Below, in pieces: positions 12,401-22,456 of a stretch of DNA of 64,000 nt; within the stretch, counting starts at the first letter, position 1; every line of letters starts with the position of its first letter. A program made the position numbers and the translations under genes. The notes beneath the pieces were generated by a model. That model saw nothing but the letters and a program-made list of their open reading frames with translations. It made no database searches and had not been told where the DNA came from. Origin of the DNA: Branchiostoma floridae (taxonomy: Eukaryota > Chordata > Leptocardii > Amphioxiformes > Branchiostomatidae); assembly GCF_000003815.2 (NCBI RefSeq), contig NC_049980.1:28135273-28199272 (forward strand), given 5' to 3'.

Positions 12401-12694
12401 AGAAACAGTCCAAAACTTGATGACCATGCTAAGCTGTATTATCCAACTCATATTTCCCTCATGGCATTTCCTCTCCTCTAAATTACTTTGGGAGACTTCT
12501 CTCTTTGAAGTGATCCAAACATTTTATCACCAGACTGCTATGATTAACACTGGGTCTAGAGTTTATGCCACATGCTGTACATATTGCTGATGATAACAGT
12601 TATAAGAAATGACAATTTTACTCTTTGATCTCTTTCTGATATTTCCTCTGAATTTCTCTGTCATTTCTGTAATGCTAGTTCACCTTTTTTTGCA

Positions 12695-12864
12695 GGGTAA
12701 CCTATATCCGCTGTACCTAAAAACAGGATATTTAGGGATATCATGTTGATGGACGGTGGTTTCAAATTGCATTTTTTTCTCAATATAATGCAGTTTGAGA
12801 CCACCGTCTGTTGACTTGATATCCCTAAATGCCCTGTTTTAAGAACAACAGACATAGGTTACCC
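12695..12864. mobile_element. MITE-like hairpin in ARID3 intron
   Basis: GGGTAACCTATATCCGCTGT at the left is matched in reverse complement by the right end, which reads GGGTAACCTATGTCTGTTGT on the other strand. The pairing continues through ATTTAGGGATATCA and the GACGGTGGT...CTCAAA segment almost to the centre. The whole 170 bp is thus a diverged hairpin, typical of a foldback MITE. No clear target duplication was found. It ends 100 bp before the next coding exon. Confidence 0.75.
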
Positions 12865-12963
12865 AGCAGATAAAGGTGAATTGGTGTTACCTGTCCTGGA
12901 AGAGTTTACTCGGCACTTCATCCCTCCACGTTGTAACCCCTACAGACTATATGTTTGCTGCAG

Positions 12964-13131
12964 AGAGAGCGGAGCAGCAGCAGCAGCAGCAGCAGCAACG
13001 CGAGCGGGTACAGCAGGAGCTGCAGCAGCGCGAACGGGAACAGCGCGAGCGGGAACAGCACCACCACCACCTCCAGCAGAGGATAGCTGTTCCACAGCTG
13101 CCCGCCGCCAACATCAAGATAGGCTCACTAG
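12964..13131 (+). CDS. ARID3: ARID3 exon: Gln/Arg/Glu-rich REKLES segment
   Basis: After TGTTTGCTGCAG the frame continues as ERAEQ followed by a run of eight glutamines. Charged repeats follow (RERVQQELQQREREQRERE), then HHHHLQQRIAVPQLP and AANIKIGSL. The last part corresponds to the NIKI-region of REKLES before the final beta segment (compare the ISIRINS/NIKIxS region of ARID3 proteins). The glutamine tract is CAG-rich and could vary in length between individuals. Length is 168 nt, phase 1 to phase 1. The donor is CACTAG|GTGGGT, and a second copy of this exon end and donor lies 146 bp downstream. Confidence 0.88.
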
Positions 13132-13240
13132 GTGGGTGGTCATTTGTTTTTATACATTTTAGGTGGGTGTTCAGTGTAGCTTGATGGGTGGGTCATTGGG
13201 TGGGTTGGTTTATTGGAAGCTGGGTTCTTGTGTGGGTTTG

Positions 13241-13289
13241 CAGCGGCCCGCCGCCAACATCAAGATAGGCTCACTAGGTGGGTGGTCGT
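13241..13289 (+). repeat. Duplicate of ARID3 exon 3' end and splice donor
   Basis: Forty-nine bases (CAGCGGCCCGCCGCCAACAT onward through CACTAG|GTGGGTGGTC) repeat the end of the preceding exon and its donor from 13095-13143 with few differences. The copy is preceded by GTGGGTTTGCAG, so a 34-nt segment (13244-13277) sits between AG and GT. Because 34 is not a multiple of three, its inclusion would shift the frame. GTGGGT-type words also recur between the two copies. Confidence 0.9.
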
Positions 13290-13359
13290 TACTTTTTATA
13301 AATTACGTATGAAATGGTGCTGACATCCTGTGGAGAAACAGAACATGTACTGTTGATCA

Positions 13360-13458
13360 CTGTCCTTGGTGCTGAACACACTGAAAATGTTTGTTGATTG
13401 TCATTTCAAAGTAAATACTGCATGTTGCATGTAGTGTTAAGCTGTCCTTGGTGCTGAA
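13360..13458 (+). repeat. Direct repeat of CTGTCCTTGGTGCTGAA
   Basis: Identical 17-mers start at 13360 and 13442 inside the last ARID3 intron. The same word recurs at 17249, and as its reverse complement at 17794-17810. They look like the ends of a dispersed element family. Confidence 0.75.
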
Positions 13459-13623
13459 CTCACCATTTACCTGTACTATATTCTGTACATTGTCTTTGGG
13501 AGTGGAAAATTGTTACCTGCACTTTCTTGTAAACAAAACTTCATAATTCTGCATACCAATAGCACTTCTCACTTGTTCCAGTCAAATGTAAGATTTGTTC
13601 TGATTCTGTTTTTTTTTTTGCAG

Positions 13624-13808
13624 ATAATTCTGACAACAAGAGTCTGATACTGGACATGTCCAGCAGCAACGCCATCGGTGTGAGCATCGAGCTGAATGGT
13701 GTGCTGTACCAGGGCGTGCTGTACGCCAGAAATGCTGTCCCCACGCTGTCCCCGCACGAGCCGGGCCCGCAGAGCGCCGCCAGCATCCCCCGCTCCAACG
13801 CGGTGTGA
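13624..13808 (+). CDS. ARID3: ARID3 last exon: REKLES beta segment and C-terminus
   Basis: The acceptor is TTTTTTTTTGCAG. The frame gives DNSDNKSLILDMSSSNAIGV, then SIELNGVLYQGVLYAR, ending in a proline/serine tail (PRSNAV) and TGA at 13806. The SxxIELNGVxYxGVLYA core matches the hallmark end of REKLES (SMSVEINGIMYTGVLFA in vertebrates). The tail is short compared with vertebrate ARID3A. Together the four visible exons encode about 241 residues plus the stop. All four junctions keep phase 1, which supports the model. Confidence 0.93.
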
Positions 13809-16800
13809 GACCCACATCCGTGGGAGACCCCCTATACCTTGTACTGCCCCATCACTGTGCAGGCGGTGGCAGGGGTTTGTGTTCCTTACACAAGCTTGGG
13901 TAAAATGGATGTGGATATGATTCTTTGTAATCTGTATAGTTCAAAGAATAGATACTGTTTCTATAATTCTAGTATAAATGTATTTGCATTTTTGTTATTG
14001 GTAATATTTGATATTACAAAAGGATTTTTCATGTCAGCCTGTCCATAAATGCTTACAGTTGTACAGGAAAGAGACAATGTATGTTCAGTTCACTACATTA
14101 CAATGAGTATACTAGTATGGTGATATCAAGAACAAAGAAGATTGATCCAAGTGTTTACATGTAATGTAAAATAGAAAAGAGCCCAACCTTTGCCACTTCC
14201 TGCACACTCATGCCAAAACCAAAGCAATCTCCAATGTACCTGACTCCACATCCTCCCTGTGTAGAGACAACTGGTGTCTGGGTAGACATGCCAATACAAT
14301 TCCAGCTTAGTTTTTTCCCTATACTTTCCAAGAAGTTGATATCCAACATGAAATATTACTATATATAGATACACCGTACGTGTATATCCCAACTTTTTTA
14401 GATTAAGCTTTTTAGATAAAGTTTTTTGTCTAATGTAAAAGACCCACATTTTACCTGAACCATTTTGTTGTTTTCCATCTATGATTCATGAGTCAAGGAA
14501 TTGTGCTGGCATGGCATTAACAATGTATTTTGTACCATTGAAACTGTACACAGTGTCCTCCAACTTGTAAATGTGACTCCTCAAGAAAAAAAAAAAGTGC
14601 TCTTCATACGACCCTGTGTTAGAGTCCTGGTGTAACTGTTAGCTGTATTGTACACTGTTCTACATTCCTGTTGTGTGAAGAAACATTCCATGCAGCTGTA
14701 GGCTAGGGTACAGGATTTCATGTATACAGTATCGGCTATTGGTCTTCAGCGTTGGTTAGAGACAGGAAGCTGGGCAAGGATTGTAGAGTGACTTTATGGT
14801 AAACCCTCATAAACACACACACTTTAACTCATGAACACTCACACAAACATACATACATTTGCACACATACATTGTACACGCACACACACATTAACACACA
14901 AACAGGCATCCTTTTTTTGCATTCAAATGCACACAAAAACACTTACATTGTTCTCACACACACATGCACATACACTACACATTCACATGTAGAAACAGAC
15001 ATGTAGATCATATATTATCTGTTTCAATGTCTTCCTGTTGCAACGACACTTGCATACATGTTTACTACATTCAGTGGGGAAGGTTGCTCAGCTAGGCCCC
15101 CTGCTGAAAGGAAGTGGTATTGCAAACCTGTACCAGCCTGCTGAAAAACTGTGATTTATATAATTACATGTTTGCTGTAGAAGATCTGTATGTGGTATCA
15201 AGTACATTTTATATACATATTTTGTTTCACATGTTAACCAGCACATGAGTTATTATTATTATTATCATTATTAGCATATCCTTAAAACTGTGATATATAA
15301 TGTGTATACATTGTTTGATCATGTAATGATCATAGAATACTATATTGTCCTAGAGTTACTGTCCATGGCTTGCACATGAATGATAATGTGCACGTAAATG
15401 AGTGTTTTATCTGTTTAGTGGTGTATTTCCTTGTCCATTCGAAGGTTGATTGAATTCTTATGATTGACAATCATGTGATGAAATGTGTAGAGATGATGAA
15501 GAAATGTGTGTGGACACAATGATTCTGGGATAACTATGTGCAGTACAGGTGTTGGGAATAGATCTAGGCCAAGATTTTTTTTCTCCTCATTTCAATTTCC
15601 TTAAATACATGTCAAGTCAGGGAATAGCAGTTTTAGTCATCCTGAATTTTCTGATTTTTTTTCTCCGTTTTTACTTGCAGGATGTTTCTAACTGTTCACC
15701 AAATGCTGTTGCAGGTTCTGAGGCATTGGCATTTTCCATTGCTCATTGTTCTGAAATTCAGACTAGTGCAGTACACAGTACACAGTTCTATGTTGTGCTT
15801 TAATTGAAGTGATGAGAAAGTCATTCAAGTTCAAGTTCAAGATGTACCTCATCTGGAATTGTTTAGGAGCTCATGTCTCTTTAAAGTCTCAGAGTTTCTT
15901 TATATGGGGGCCAATTTTGAGGTCTGGCGCAAGTGTGCTATAAGATTGAGACTAAACGAATACCACTTCACTGAACCTGCCAGACACAAGCCGATAACAG
16001 TATTGTTTGAAGCTTAATCTGTGTACATGTGATGCTATTAGTTGGTACAAACTTTTTATGCTATTACTTGGTACAAACTACAATGTAGTTTCTGTACCTT
16101 TTCTGTTAGTTTGTAAATGGGAATGTCAAATTATGTATTACTATGCACGTTTAATGCACAGTTTGTTCCACTATTGTTGCAGGAAGATTTTGTAGTGTTT
16201 CCTTTTCTTGAAAACATAATTTTATAAATAACTACTCGTTCACACTGTTCTTTGTTTTTTGCCATGACAACATATAGACCCCATTGTTGTCCTTACTTGT
16301 AACATTACATATCTGAAAGACACGAAATTGCCCTGTTAACAGTCAAACCTGTCTGTAGTGACCAATAGAGGACAGTGTTCGCAGCATATGGATTCTCCTG
16401 TCGACTGGACAGATGAGCAGGCAGACAAGCATTTGCCGGTGGGTTCGGCAACCTGTTTGCCTGACCTGCACATGACTTTGACAGGTGGCCACTATAGACA
16501 GGGTTCATAATCTTAATTCAGTCTGGAAAAAAAATCCAAGGCCCACCAACTTATGCAGTTGTGGTCGCTAGAACAGGCTTGACTGTATAGTCTTGTAATT
16601 ATAGCAAGTGTAACTGATATAGGTATGATATCCAAGCTGCTGCTTTCAGAATGTTTCTCTTTTTGCATACTTGCAATTCGTAGCGTTTTGTTGTACAGTG
16701 TGATCGGCCTTAAGAAGGTGTATTGTACATCTTTTTATAGTGTGAGAACTTCTCCCAAACCAGTTTTGTATATCATCCTACAGTAGTCCATGTTTTTTGT

Positions 16801-17100
16801 AGACAACAGGGAAAAAAGAAAGAAAAAAAGAATATACCTCAGAGGACATACGGAAGGTATTGAGTCTGCTATATAGCTAGAGGACTTTTTTGGCGCCGCC
16901 TCAGGAGCGGAGTGTTTTCTTGCTGTGCGTGTAGATAGGTCTGTGTAATTGTATCCAGGAGTGCAGCTTTGTAGATGGCCTGTGCGGGTCGGTGGGTAGC
17001 GTCCTGGTGCATTGTGGGAGCGGTATCTGTATATTTTGGTTACGGTAACAAGTGGAGTCCGAATCCATGTATTTTTACTCAATAAAACAGAGGAGGATAT
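13809..17100 (+). other. Probable long ARID3 3'UTR / downstream region
   Basis: No coding sequence is recognised. The stretch is A/T-rich with (CA)n-like sequence at about 14810-15000 and a TTATTA run at 15250-15275. An AATAAA poly(A) signal stands at 17091-17096 with T/G-rich sequence behind it. It could end a 3.3-kb 3'UTR, but an earlier, less canonical site cannot be excluded. Confidence 0.4.
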
Positions 17101-17248
17101 GTACCCAGAATCGTTTGACTGTCATTTGTGTGTTCATACACGGTCGCCTCTCTCCCCACATAAACCCCGTGCCACAGCTACTAGCGGTAGTGAAGTTTGC
17201 TGAAACACAAGATAGTGTACTTTACATTGAAAACTGTTCAGTTCAGAG

Positions 17249-17810
17249 CTGTCCTTGGTGCTGAACTATCTATCTGAGATATGGCTTAGTTTAAATTTGT
17301 TGCAAGTGTGAAAAAACCCTTTCAAATTGTAAGTAAATGTTCATTTCAAAGTTAGATACGAAAGTGCCTTTTTATAATAGATAAGGGGCAACATCACTAG
17401 TTAGATTCAAAGGTTGAAACATCTGACTTTTCATGTGATTAACCTATTAGCAGGTTGTTGCTTTTGGTGCATCAATCATGAATATTTCGCACACTGTCCC
17501 TCATCACTTACGAATAAAGCAATACTGAAAGCTAGAGGGACTGCAGTTCTGCGAGCAGTTGCTCGTTTGAGGGGACTTGAAGCCTTAGGCTCTTGTGTTG
17601 GAGACCCTCAGCTGGGGCTTAATCAAAACCTCGCACATTAAAAAAACCCACCACACATGTCGATAAGAGTAGGGGACTACCTCGGTATACTCTGGCAACA
17701 TTCCTGGGAACATCATAGGCACGCGTTGTCTTCCATCGCTCAGTATGGTTTGGTACGAACATCCGAACACCATGGTATGTTGTAAAACTGTGTTTCAGCA
17801 CCAAGGACAG
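17249..17810. mobile_element. Possible element with 17-bp inverted ends
   Basis: CTGTCCTTGGTGCTGAA at 17249 and its exact reverse complement TTCAGCACCAAGGACAG ending at 17810 bracket 562 bp. The interior holds a fragment of the local SINE near 17640-17680 (CCCACCACACATGTCGATAAGAGTAGGGG). No target duplication was seen. It may be a nested non-autonomous element or two solo copies of the motif in opposite orientation. Confidence 0.4.
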
Positions 17811-18805
17811 GTCCAGTGCCGATGTAACGGTAACCAGAAAAATCACTCAAAGAACATATAACCCCACAGTTTCCTCCATATTTCACCATTTTTTTTTCTT
17901 TCAGGTTATTTATTCATTTATTGTTTATTCTCTCAGTTACCTGAAAAATATCCAAAACGCCAACCATTCAACGTTAACAAATATATATAGGAAAACAGAA
18001 AATAATTAAAACCTATCCATAACCTTCTAACAGTAATGCACGAAAGAAAACAGACGCTGGTAAAGGCACAAGACTCTCTGCGGATGGCAGTAGACATTTG
18101 TTATAAACGGGTGAAGCTAACCTGAAATAAAAGAAAGTTCGTTTTGAATAGGCCATGCACGCCCCCTACCAATACAATATTGAAGTACAAAAGGAATGCC
18201 CTTTCTATGAGCACCGTACCGAATGCAACATTGGTGATGGCAAATATATAGAAAAGATCATGCAAAGTAAGAACTATGTTGCAACTTCATCCGAAGAATA
18301 TATGTCTTTATGATCTGCATTTTGAAACGAAACTGGTAGTGTCAGTGCAACATGGGAAAGCAAACTGATAGGAAATCTCTCTACTGCCCTTCGATGAGAA
18401 GTGGGGAAGATAAAGAATGAGCAAGAGGAGGGTTCACGGGAAACAACCAACCAGAAAATAAATAAAATGTCTGATGACGGTGGTAAAGAATTGGAGAAAT
18501 ATTATCTTTTCCATGTTGTCGACCTGCCACTATCGTTTTTTTTTCACGAAAAGACCGGAGCTCTGCCTTTCAGGTAATTATCAACAGCGTTACACGATCA
18601 ACAAAAACCGCCATGTGAACAGCCATCCCAGCCGTAACTGGAGCCTGCCATGGAGGCTACCTATTGGTCACAGCGCGAGAGCACGGATATGGCGAAATGT
18701 TCCTCTTCGGACAGACATCGTGGTGAAATAAGGCTCCGTTGTGGATGCCTTATGGCCCGCACGCACCATTACCTCCGTCCGAGGCAATCGAACGGACGCC
18801 TGAGC

Positions 18806-19167
18806 GTGTGGGCGGGCATGATGGGCATACAGAGGGCGGCAGATATCACCGAGAGGTGCCGCCGTGAGGGGACTCGTGGCCTTCACATTTTATGGCGGGT
18901 GTTGACACATCTGATTACTGTAAATGTAGAAACTTTCGCGGTGGTTTAATGTTCGAGGTTTTCGCGGTGGCCGCTTCACCGCGAATTTCCGCGAACATTT
19001 TTCCATGGCAGTAAGAGACTACAGTGCATGTTGCTAGCGCGAACTTAAAACCACAGTGTGGGCGGGCATGATGGGCATACAGAGGGCGGGGGATATCACC
19101 GGGAGGCGCCGCCGTGAGGGGACTGGTGGCCTTTACATTTTATGGCGGGCGTTGACACATCTGATTA
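18806..19167 (+). repeat. 112-bp direct duplication around a foldback element
   Basis: GTGTGGGCGGGCATGATGGG... to CACATCTGATTA occurs at 18806-18916 and again at 19056-19167 with about a dozen differences. Between them (about 18917-19055) lies a sequence with TTCGCGGTGG/CCACCGCGAA-type self-complementarity (TTTCGCGGTGGTTTAATG ... GCGAACTTAAAACCACAG). A related foldback sequence is at about 36540-36605. Confidence 0.85.
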
Positions 19168-19174
19168 TAGATTA

Positions 19175-19645
19175 ATGGATGGATGAAGGAAGGACGGACG
19201 GTGGGAAGGAAGGAAGGAAGAATAAAAGAAAAGAACAATGGAGGTATGATGGGTGAAGGAAAGACGGACGGAAGGAAGAAAGGGAAAGTAAAAGGAAAAA
19301 ACGAAGGATTACTGATGGATGAAGGAAGGACGGACGGACGGAGGGAAGGGAGAATAAAAGGAAATGACGAAGGAGGTATTATGGCTGAAATAATTAATTG
19401 AGAAATGGGTATCCAAATGAATGAATGGTTGATTGATTGATTAATCAATCGATTAAAAAAGGTCATGAATAGTTTGTGTTCTATATCTAGCAAATAAATG
19501 GATTAACGGGTGAATAGATGGAGAAAGCAATGAATTATCGAGTGAATTGATAAATCAACGGCTGGATGGATCAATGAAGAAACGAGGCTAATAAAAGAAT
19601 TGCGTCCGAGTAAATGAAAGGAAAATGCAAGGAAATAGCGAATGA
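19175..19645 (+). repeat. Purine-rich GGAA/GGAC tetranucleotide field
   Basis: This is a degenerate simple-sequence tract built on GGAAGGAC, GAAGGAAGG and GGATGAAT words. About three longer units can be seen (GATGAAGGAAGGACGGACGG at 19180, 19250 and 19315). It explains the long open frames on both strands here, so no gene is called. Confidence 0.85.
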
Positions 19646-20018
19646 ATGAATGAATGACAAAATATATTTTGCAACTCAGATGTACATGTAGCTACACATC
19701 ATAAGAGACGAATCGCCGTGGCGTGTTTGATAGTTTAACCACGCCGAGGCGCACGTCCGGCGGTGCAGGCGATATTGAAGACCGGACAACTCGGCTGTGT
19801 CTAATGTGGGCAAATCGAACATAAAACAATTTCCGTGTGTCAAACGTCCCGCCATATCGCCCCCGGTCCTCCTCAGGAGATCGGTCTGTCATGTACAAAC
19901 CGTGGCGCTGCTGTTTGCCGAGTCAATACGCGGCGTGCTCCGATAAACTGGTCCGCGGATGGAGAGGGTAGATCGTGTAGCGTTGAGCAGTGAGACTAGT
20001 ACTAGTCCAGGTACTTAA

Positions 20019-20254
20019 AGTGGTATCTTGGGACACGGGTGAGGCACTGCGGGGTTCGTAGATGACTCAACGAATTTCAGAGATTAAAAAAAACACGAAT
20101 TTTCCTTACATTTTGTGTATTTTTTTGTCTTCTAAGTCTTTTTTTTTTTTATTAAGCAATATCTAGATTATAGAAAAATCGGAGAAAATAACACAACAGT
20201 GCCACGAACCCCGCAGTGCAGCACCGGTGCCCCAAGTGTAGTGAGATACCGCCT
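20019..20254. mobile_element. MITE with TAA target site (Harbinger-like), copy 1
   Basis: The left end AGTGGTATCTTGGGACACGG and the right end, which reads AGGCGGTATCTCACTACACT on the opposite strand, are related inverted termini. The flanks are TAA on the left and TGA on the right, a decayed TAA duplication. The sub-terminal words GCACTGCGGGGTTCGT and ACGAACCCCGCAGTGC are inverted within the element. It is the same family as 37110-37334. TAA (TWA) target duplications are typical of the PIF/Harbinger superfamily, but assignment without a transposase is tentative. Confidence 0.7.
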
Positions 20255-20429
20255 TGAACCATTCATCGGGGCGCCAATCGGAAAAAAAATTAAGGGAGCA
20301 GGAATAAAATGCGCTCGGTTCCATTTAAAAAAAATTGCTTTCGGATAGCCGAGGACAATATGGAAATGCACTCAAGTTTAGTAACTTATTCTAACAGTGT
20401 CACATACAAAGTACAGACAGAAGGTATAG

Positions 20430-20600
20430 GTGGTATTTTACGTCTCCGACCGAAGTCAGGTACCCATATTTACACCTGGGTGAAGTGAAGAAGGTTGTTG
20501 TTAAGTGCCTTTTCCAAGGGCACAAGCAACGTCGGGGGCACGGCGGGTATCGAACTCGGGACCTCTAGTCAAATACTCTACCAGTTACTCCACACAACGC
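20430..20600 (-). mobile_element. tRNA-derived SINE head fragment
   Basis: On the minus strand GGTCCCGAGTTCGATACCCG is a B-box-like tRNA promoter sequence. It is followed by the conserved SINE body GTGCCCTTGGAAAAGGCACT and CTTCACCCAGGTG. The same order appears in the copies near 29500 and 33300. Only the head and first body part are present. Confidence 0.7.
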
Positions 20601-20814
20601 CTCGGGTCCATGTTTGCCGAAGATATATATAAGGCAGACTTGACAAAAATACATTGCTAACATTGAACTAATTTGCGGAATTTGTTTGCGGAATTTGAAG
20701 AAACAGAAACCGTTTTGTTCTTCCCTAGTTCCTTCAGGAAGTCACTATACACGACATTCCTGGCTTAAATCAGGTGGACATGTGTATCTAGCTTCGATTA
20801 AGCACGTCCCTTGC

Positions 20815-20900
20815 TCGGATAGAACGTTAAATGCAGGTCCCGTGTTTGAGGAGAGTCACACTTTGAGCATGTTCAAGAACCCACCACAATTATCGAAATG
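20815..20900 (+). mobile_element. SINE body fragment
   Basis: GTTAAATGCAGGTCCCGTGT, then TTGAGGAGAGTCACACTTTGAG and AACCCACCACAATTATCGAA, match the body of the local tRNA-SINE family (compare 41260-41340 and 47050-47120). The head and tail are missing, and the orientation is opposite to the head fragment at 20430-20600. Confidence 0.65.
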
Positions 20901-21233
20901 AGAAGGGTTTCTATGGTCGTATCTTGGGTATCTACTGTCGTATTGATCGATGTCACCTACGTTAGCGTCCAAACGGAAGCCGTTCTAGACTCTTGAGAAT
21001 TATCCTCGCCCATTGTTAGATCCTCGCAAATCAGCCCCTGGCTGCGAAGATCGAGGGCAGGCCGTCGGCGCTATCGCTGAGATGTTTTTGGCTATTCTCC
21101 AATTGCACAAGAGACTGATGGGATTTTGACAAGATTTCTAATTTGTTAGGCTTTCTTCTTGTCCGCCAGGTCCAAAGTTCTAAAAAGACATGCACATCAA
21201 AAAGCAGCCAGAGCCTAACCTCTGCTTGGAGAG

Positions 21234-21388
21234 TAATCTCCAAGCAGATACTGCAATGACATAGGATAGTACAAAACTGGCCAAGGAGTGTAGTCATCCA
21301 AAAGGTGTCAATGTCCCCGGTAGCGAAACACACTCCTCTGCCAGCTTTTGATACTTCTTATGCTACCGTAGGATCTGCTTGGAGATTA
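21234..21388. mobile_element. MITE with TAATCTCCAAGCAGA ends, copy 1
   Basis: The element runs from TAATCTCCAAGCAGATACTG to its inverted end GGATCTGCTTGGAGATTA. The flanks CTTGGAGAG and CTTGGAAAG are nearly the same, so a target duplication is possible. The right half (TCCTCTGCCAGCTTTTGATA ... GCTACCGTAGGATCTGCTTG) is shared with the sequence that emerges from the assembly gap at 39546-39617. The terminal motif is shared with the hairpin at 31912-32067. Confidence 0.75.
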
Positions 21389-22249
21389 CTTGGAAAGTGC
21401 GTTTCTGCTACTCTGTATTCCCATCACCAGTACCTGTTGCACCACCGCCCATGAAGCGTAATTTGTGAGCACGCAGCGCTGTCCGTGGTGGCTACATCCC
21501 ACATTTACGTCACCGGGTCGCGTGTCTTGACGTTCAGCGGCGACAACAAAGCCTCCAGAAAATCACCCGAGACGATTCTTTAAGGCCGTAAAGAGCCAGA
21601 ACTCCAGCGAGCGCCGAAATCATCGGTGGCTCCCGCGGTGGGTGCGAGGAATTACGTAGGTTACGCACCTGATCTGAAGTATATGTTAATTCGGGTGGAA
21701 CATCGTGACATAGGCTATCGTAGCTGATTGGGTGACGTCCACAGGCAGATGTAAGTATCCAACTCACTCGCTGCATTCTACGCCTGTTTCTGAAACATTT
21801 AGTAATGCGCATTTCTATCATTTAACTTTTTCGTACGAATTTCCTCCTTCACGGTTACAATATCGAGAAAATGGGCCGGATTCTTATATATAACGGGAGG
21901 TGCCCCAACACGGTACGCTTTTTCTTGCGCTCAAACTCATGGCGCTCCATCGCTAGTTGCCTGAGAGTGGTCAAATTTTGATGACTGAATTTTTTACACA
22001 TAGATTTGAACAACATACTTGAATAAGAAATGCATTCATGTGGTTCACGAACCTTTCGCGCTGCATGTTACAAGCGGCAAACACTGTGAGACAATTTCGT
22101 GTATGTAACCTTCCAATTTTGTGCTACGCTGGACAGTGTGCCTAACTCGGTACGCTTTTTTGTCTTTCGCCGCGCTTCCGCGGCGAAAGGCAATCAGACC
22201 GATATTAGATTTCTGTCCGTCTGTCCGTCCGTCCGTCCGTCCGGGTCGA

Positions 22250-22456
22250 CCATGCCATACCGTGCTAGCGAGATATTCTACCCTGTAGATTCGACGGTAT
22301 GTAACGTTATGACATACGTATCGGCCTACCATGAATGTGCTGCTTGGTTTGCGGTCCATGCCATATCGTGCTAGCGAGATATTCTACCCTGCAGATTCGA
22401 CGGTATGTAACGTTATGACATACGTATCGGCCTACCATGAATGTGCTGCTTGGTTT
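22250..22456 (+). repeat. Two-unit 106-bp tandem repeat
   Basis: CCATGCCATACCGTGCTAGC ... GTGCTGCTTGGTTT is repeated head to tail with a period of 106 bp and very few differences. It is preceded by a (GTCC)n run at 22215-22243 and a GCCGCG...CGCGGC hairpin near 22170-22185. The high identity points to a recent duplication or copy-number variation. Confidence 0.93.

Noticed and set aside
19140-19493. Long open frames on both strands
   Set aside because: They come from the GGAA/GGAC simple repeats.
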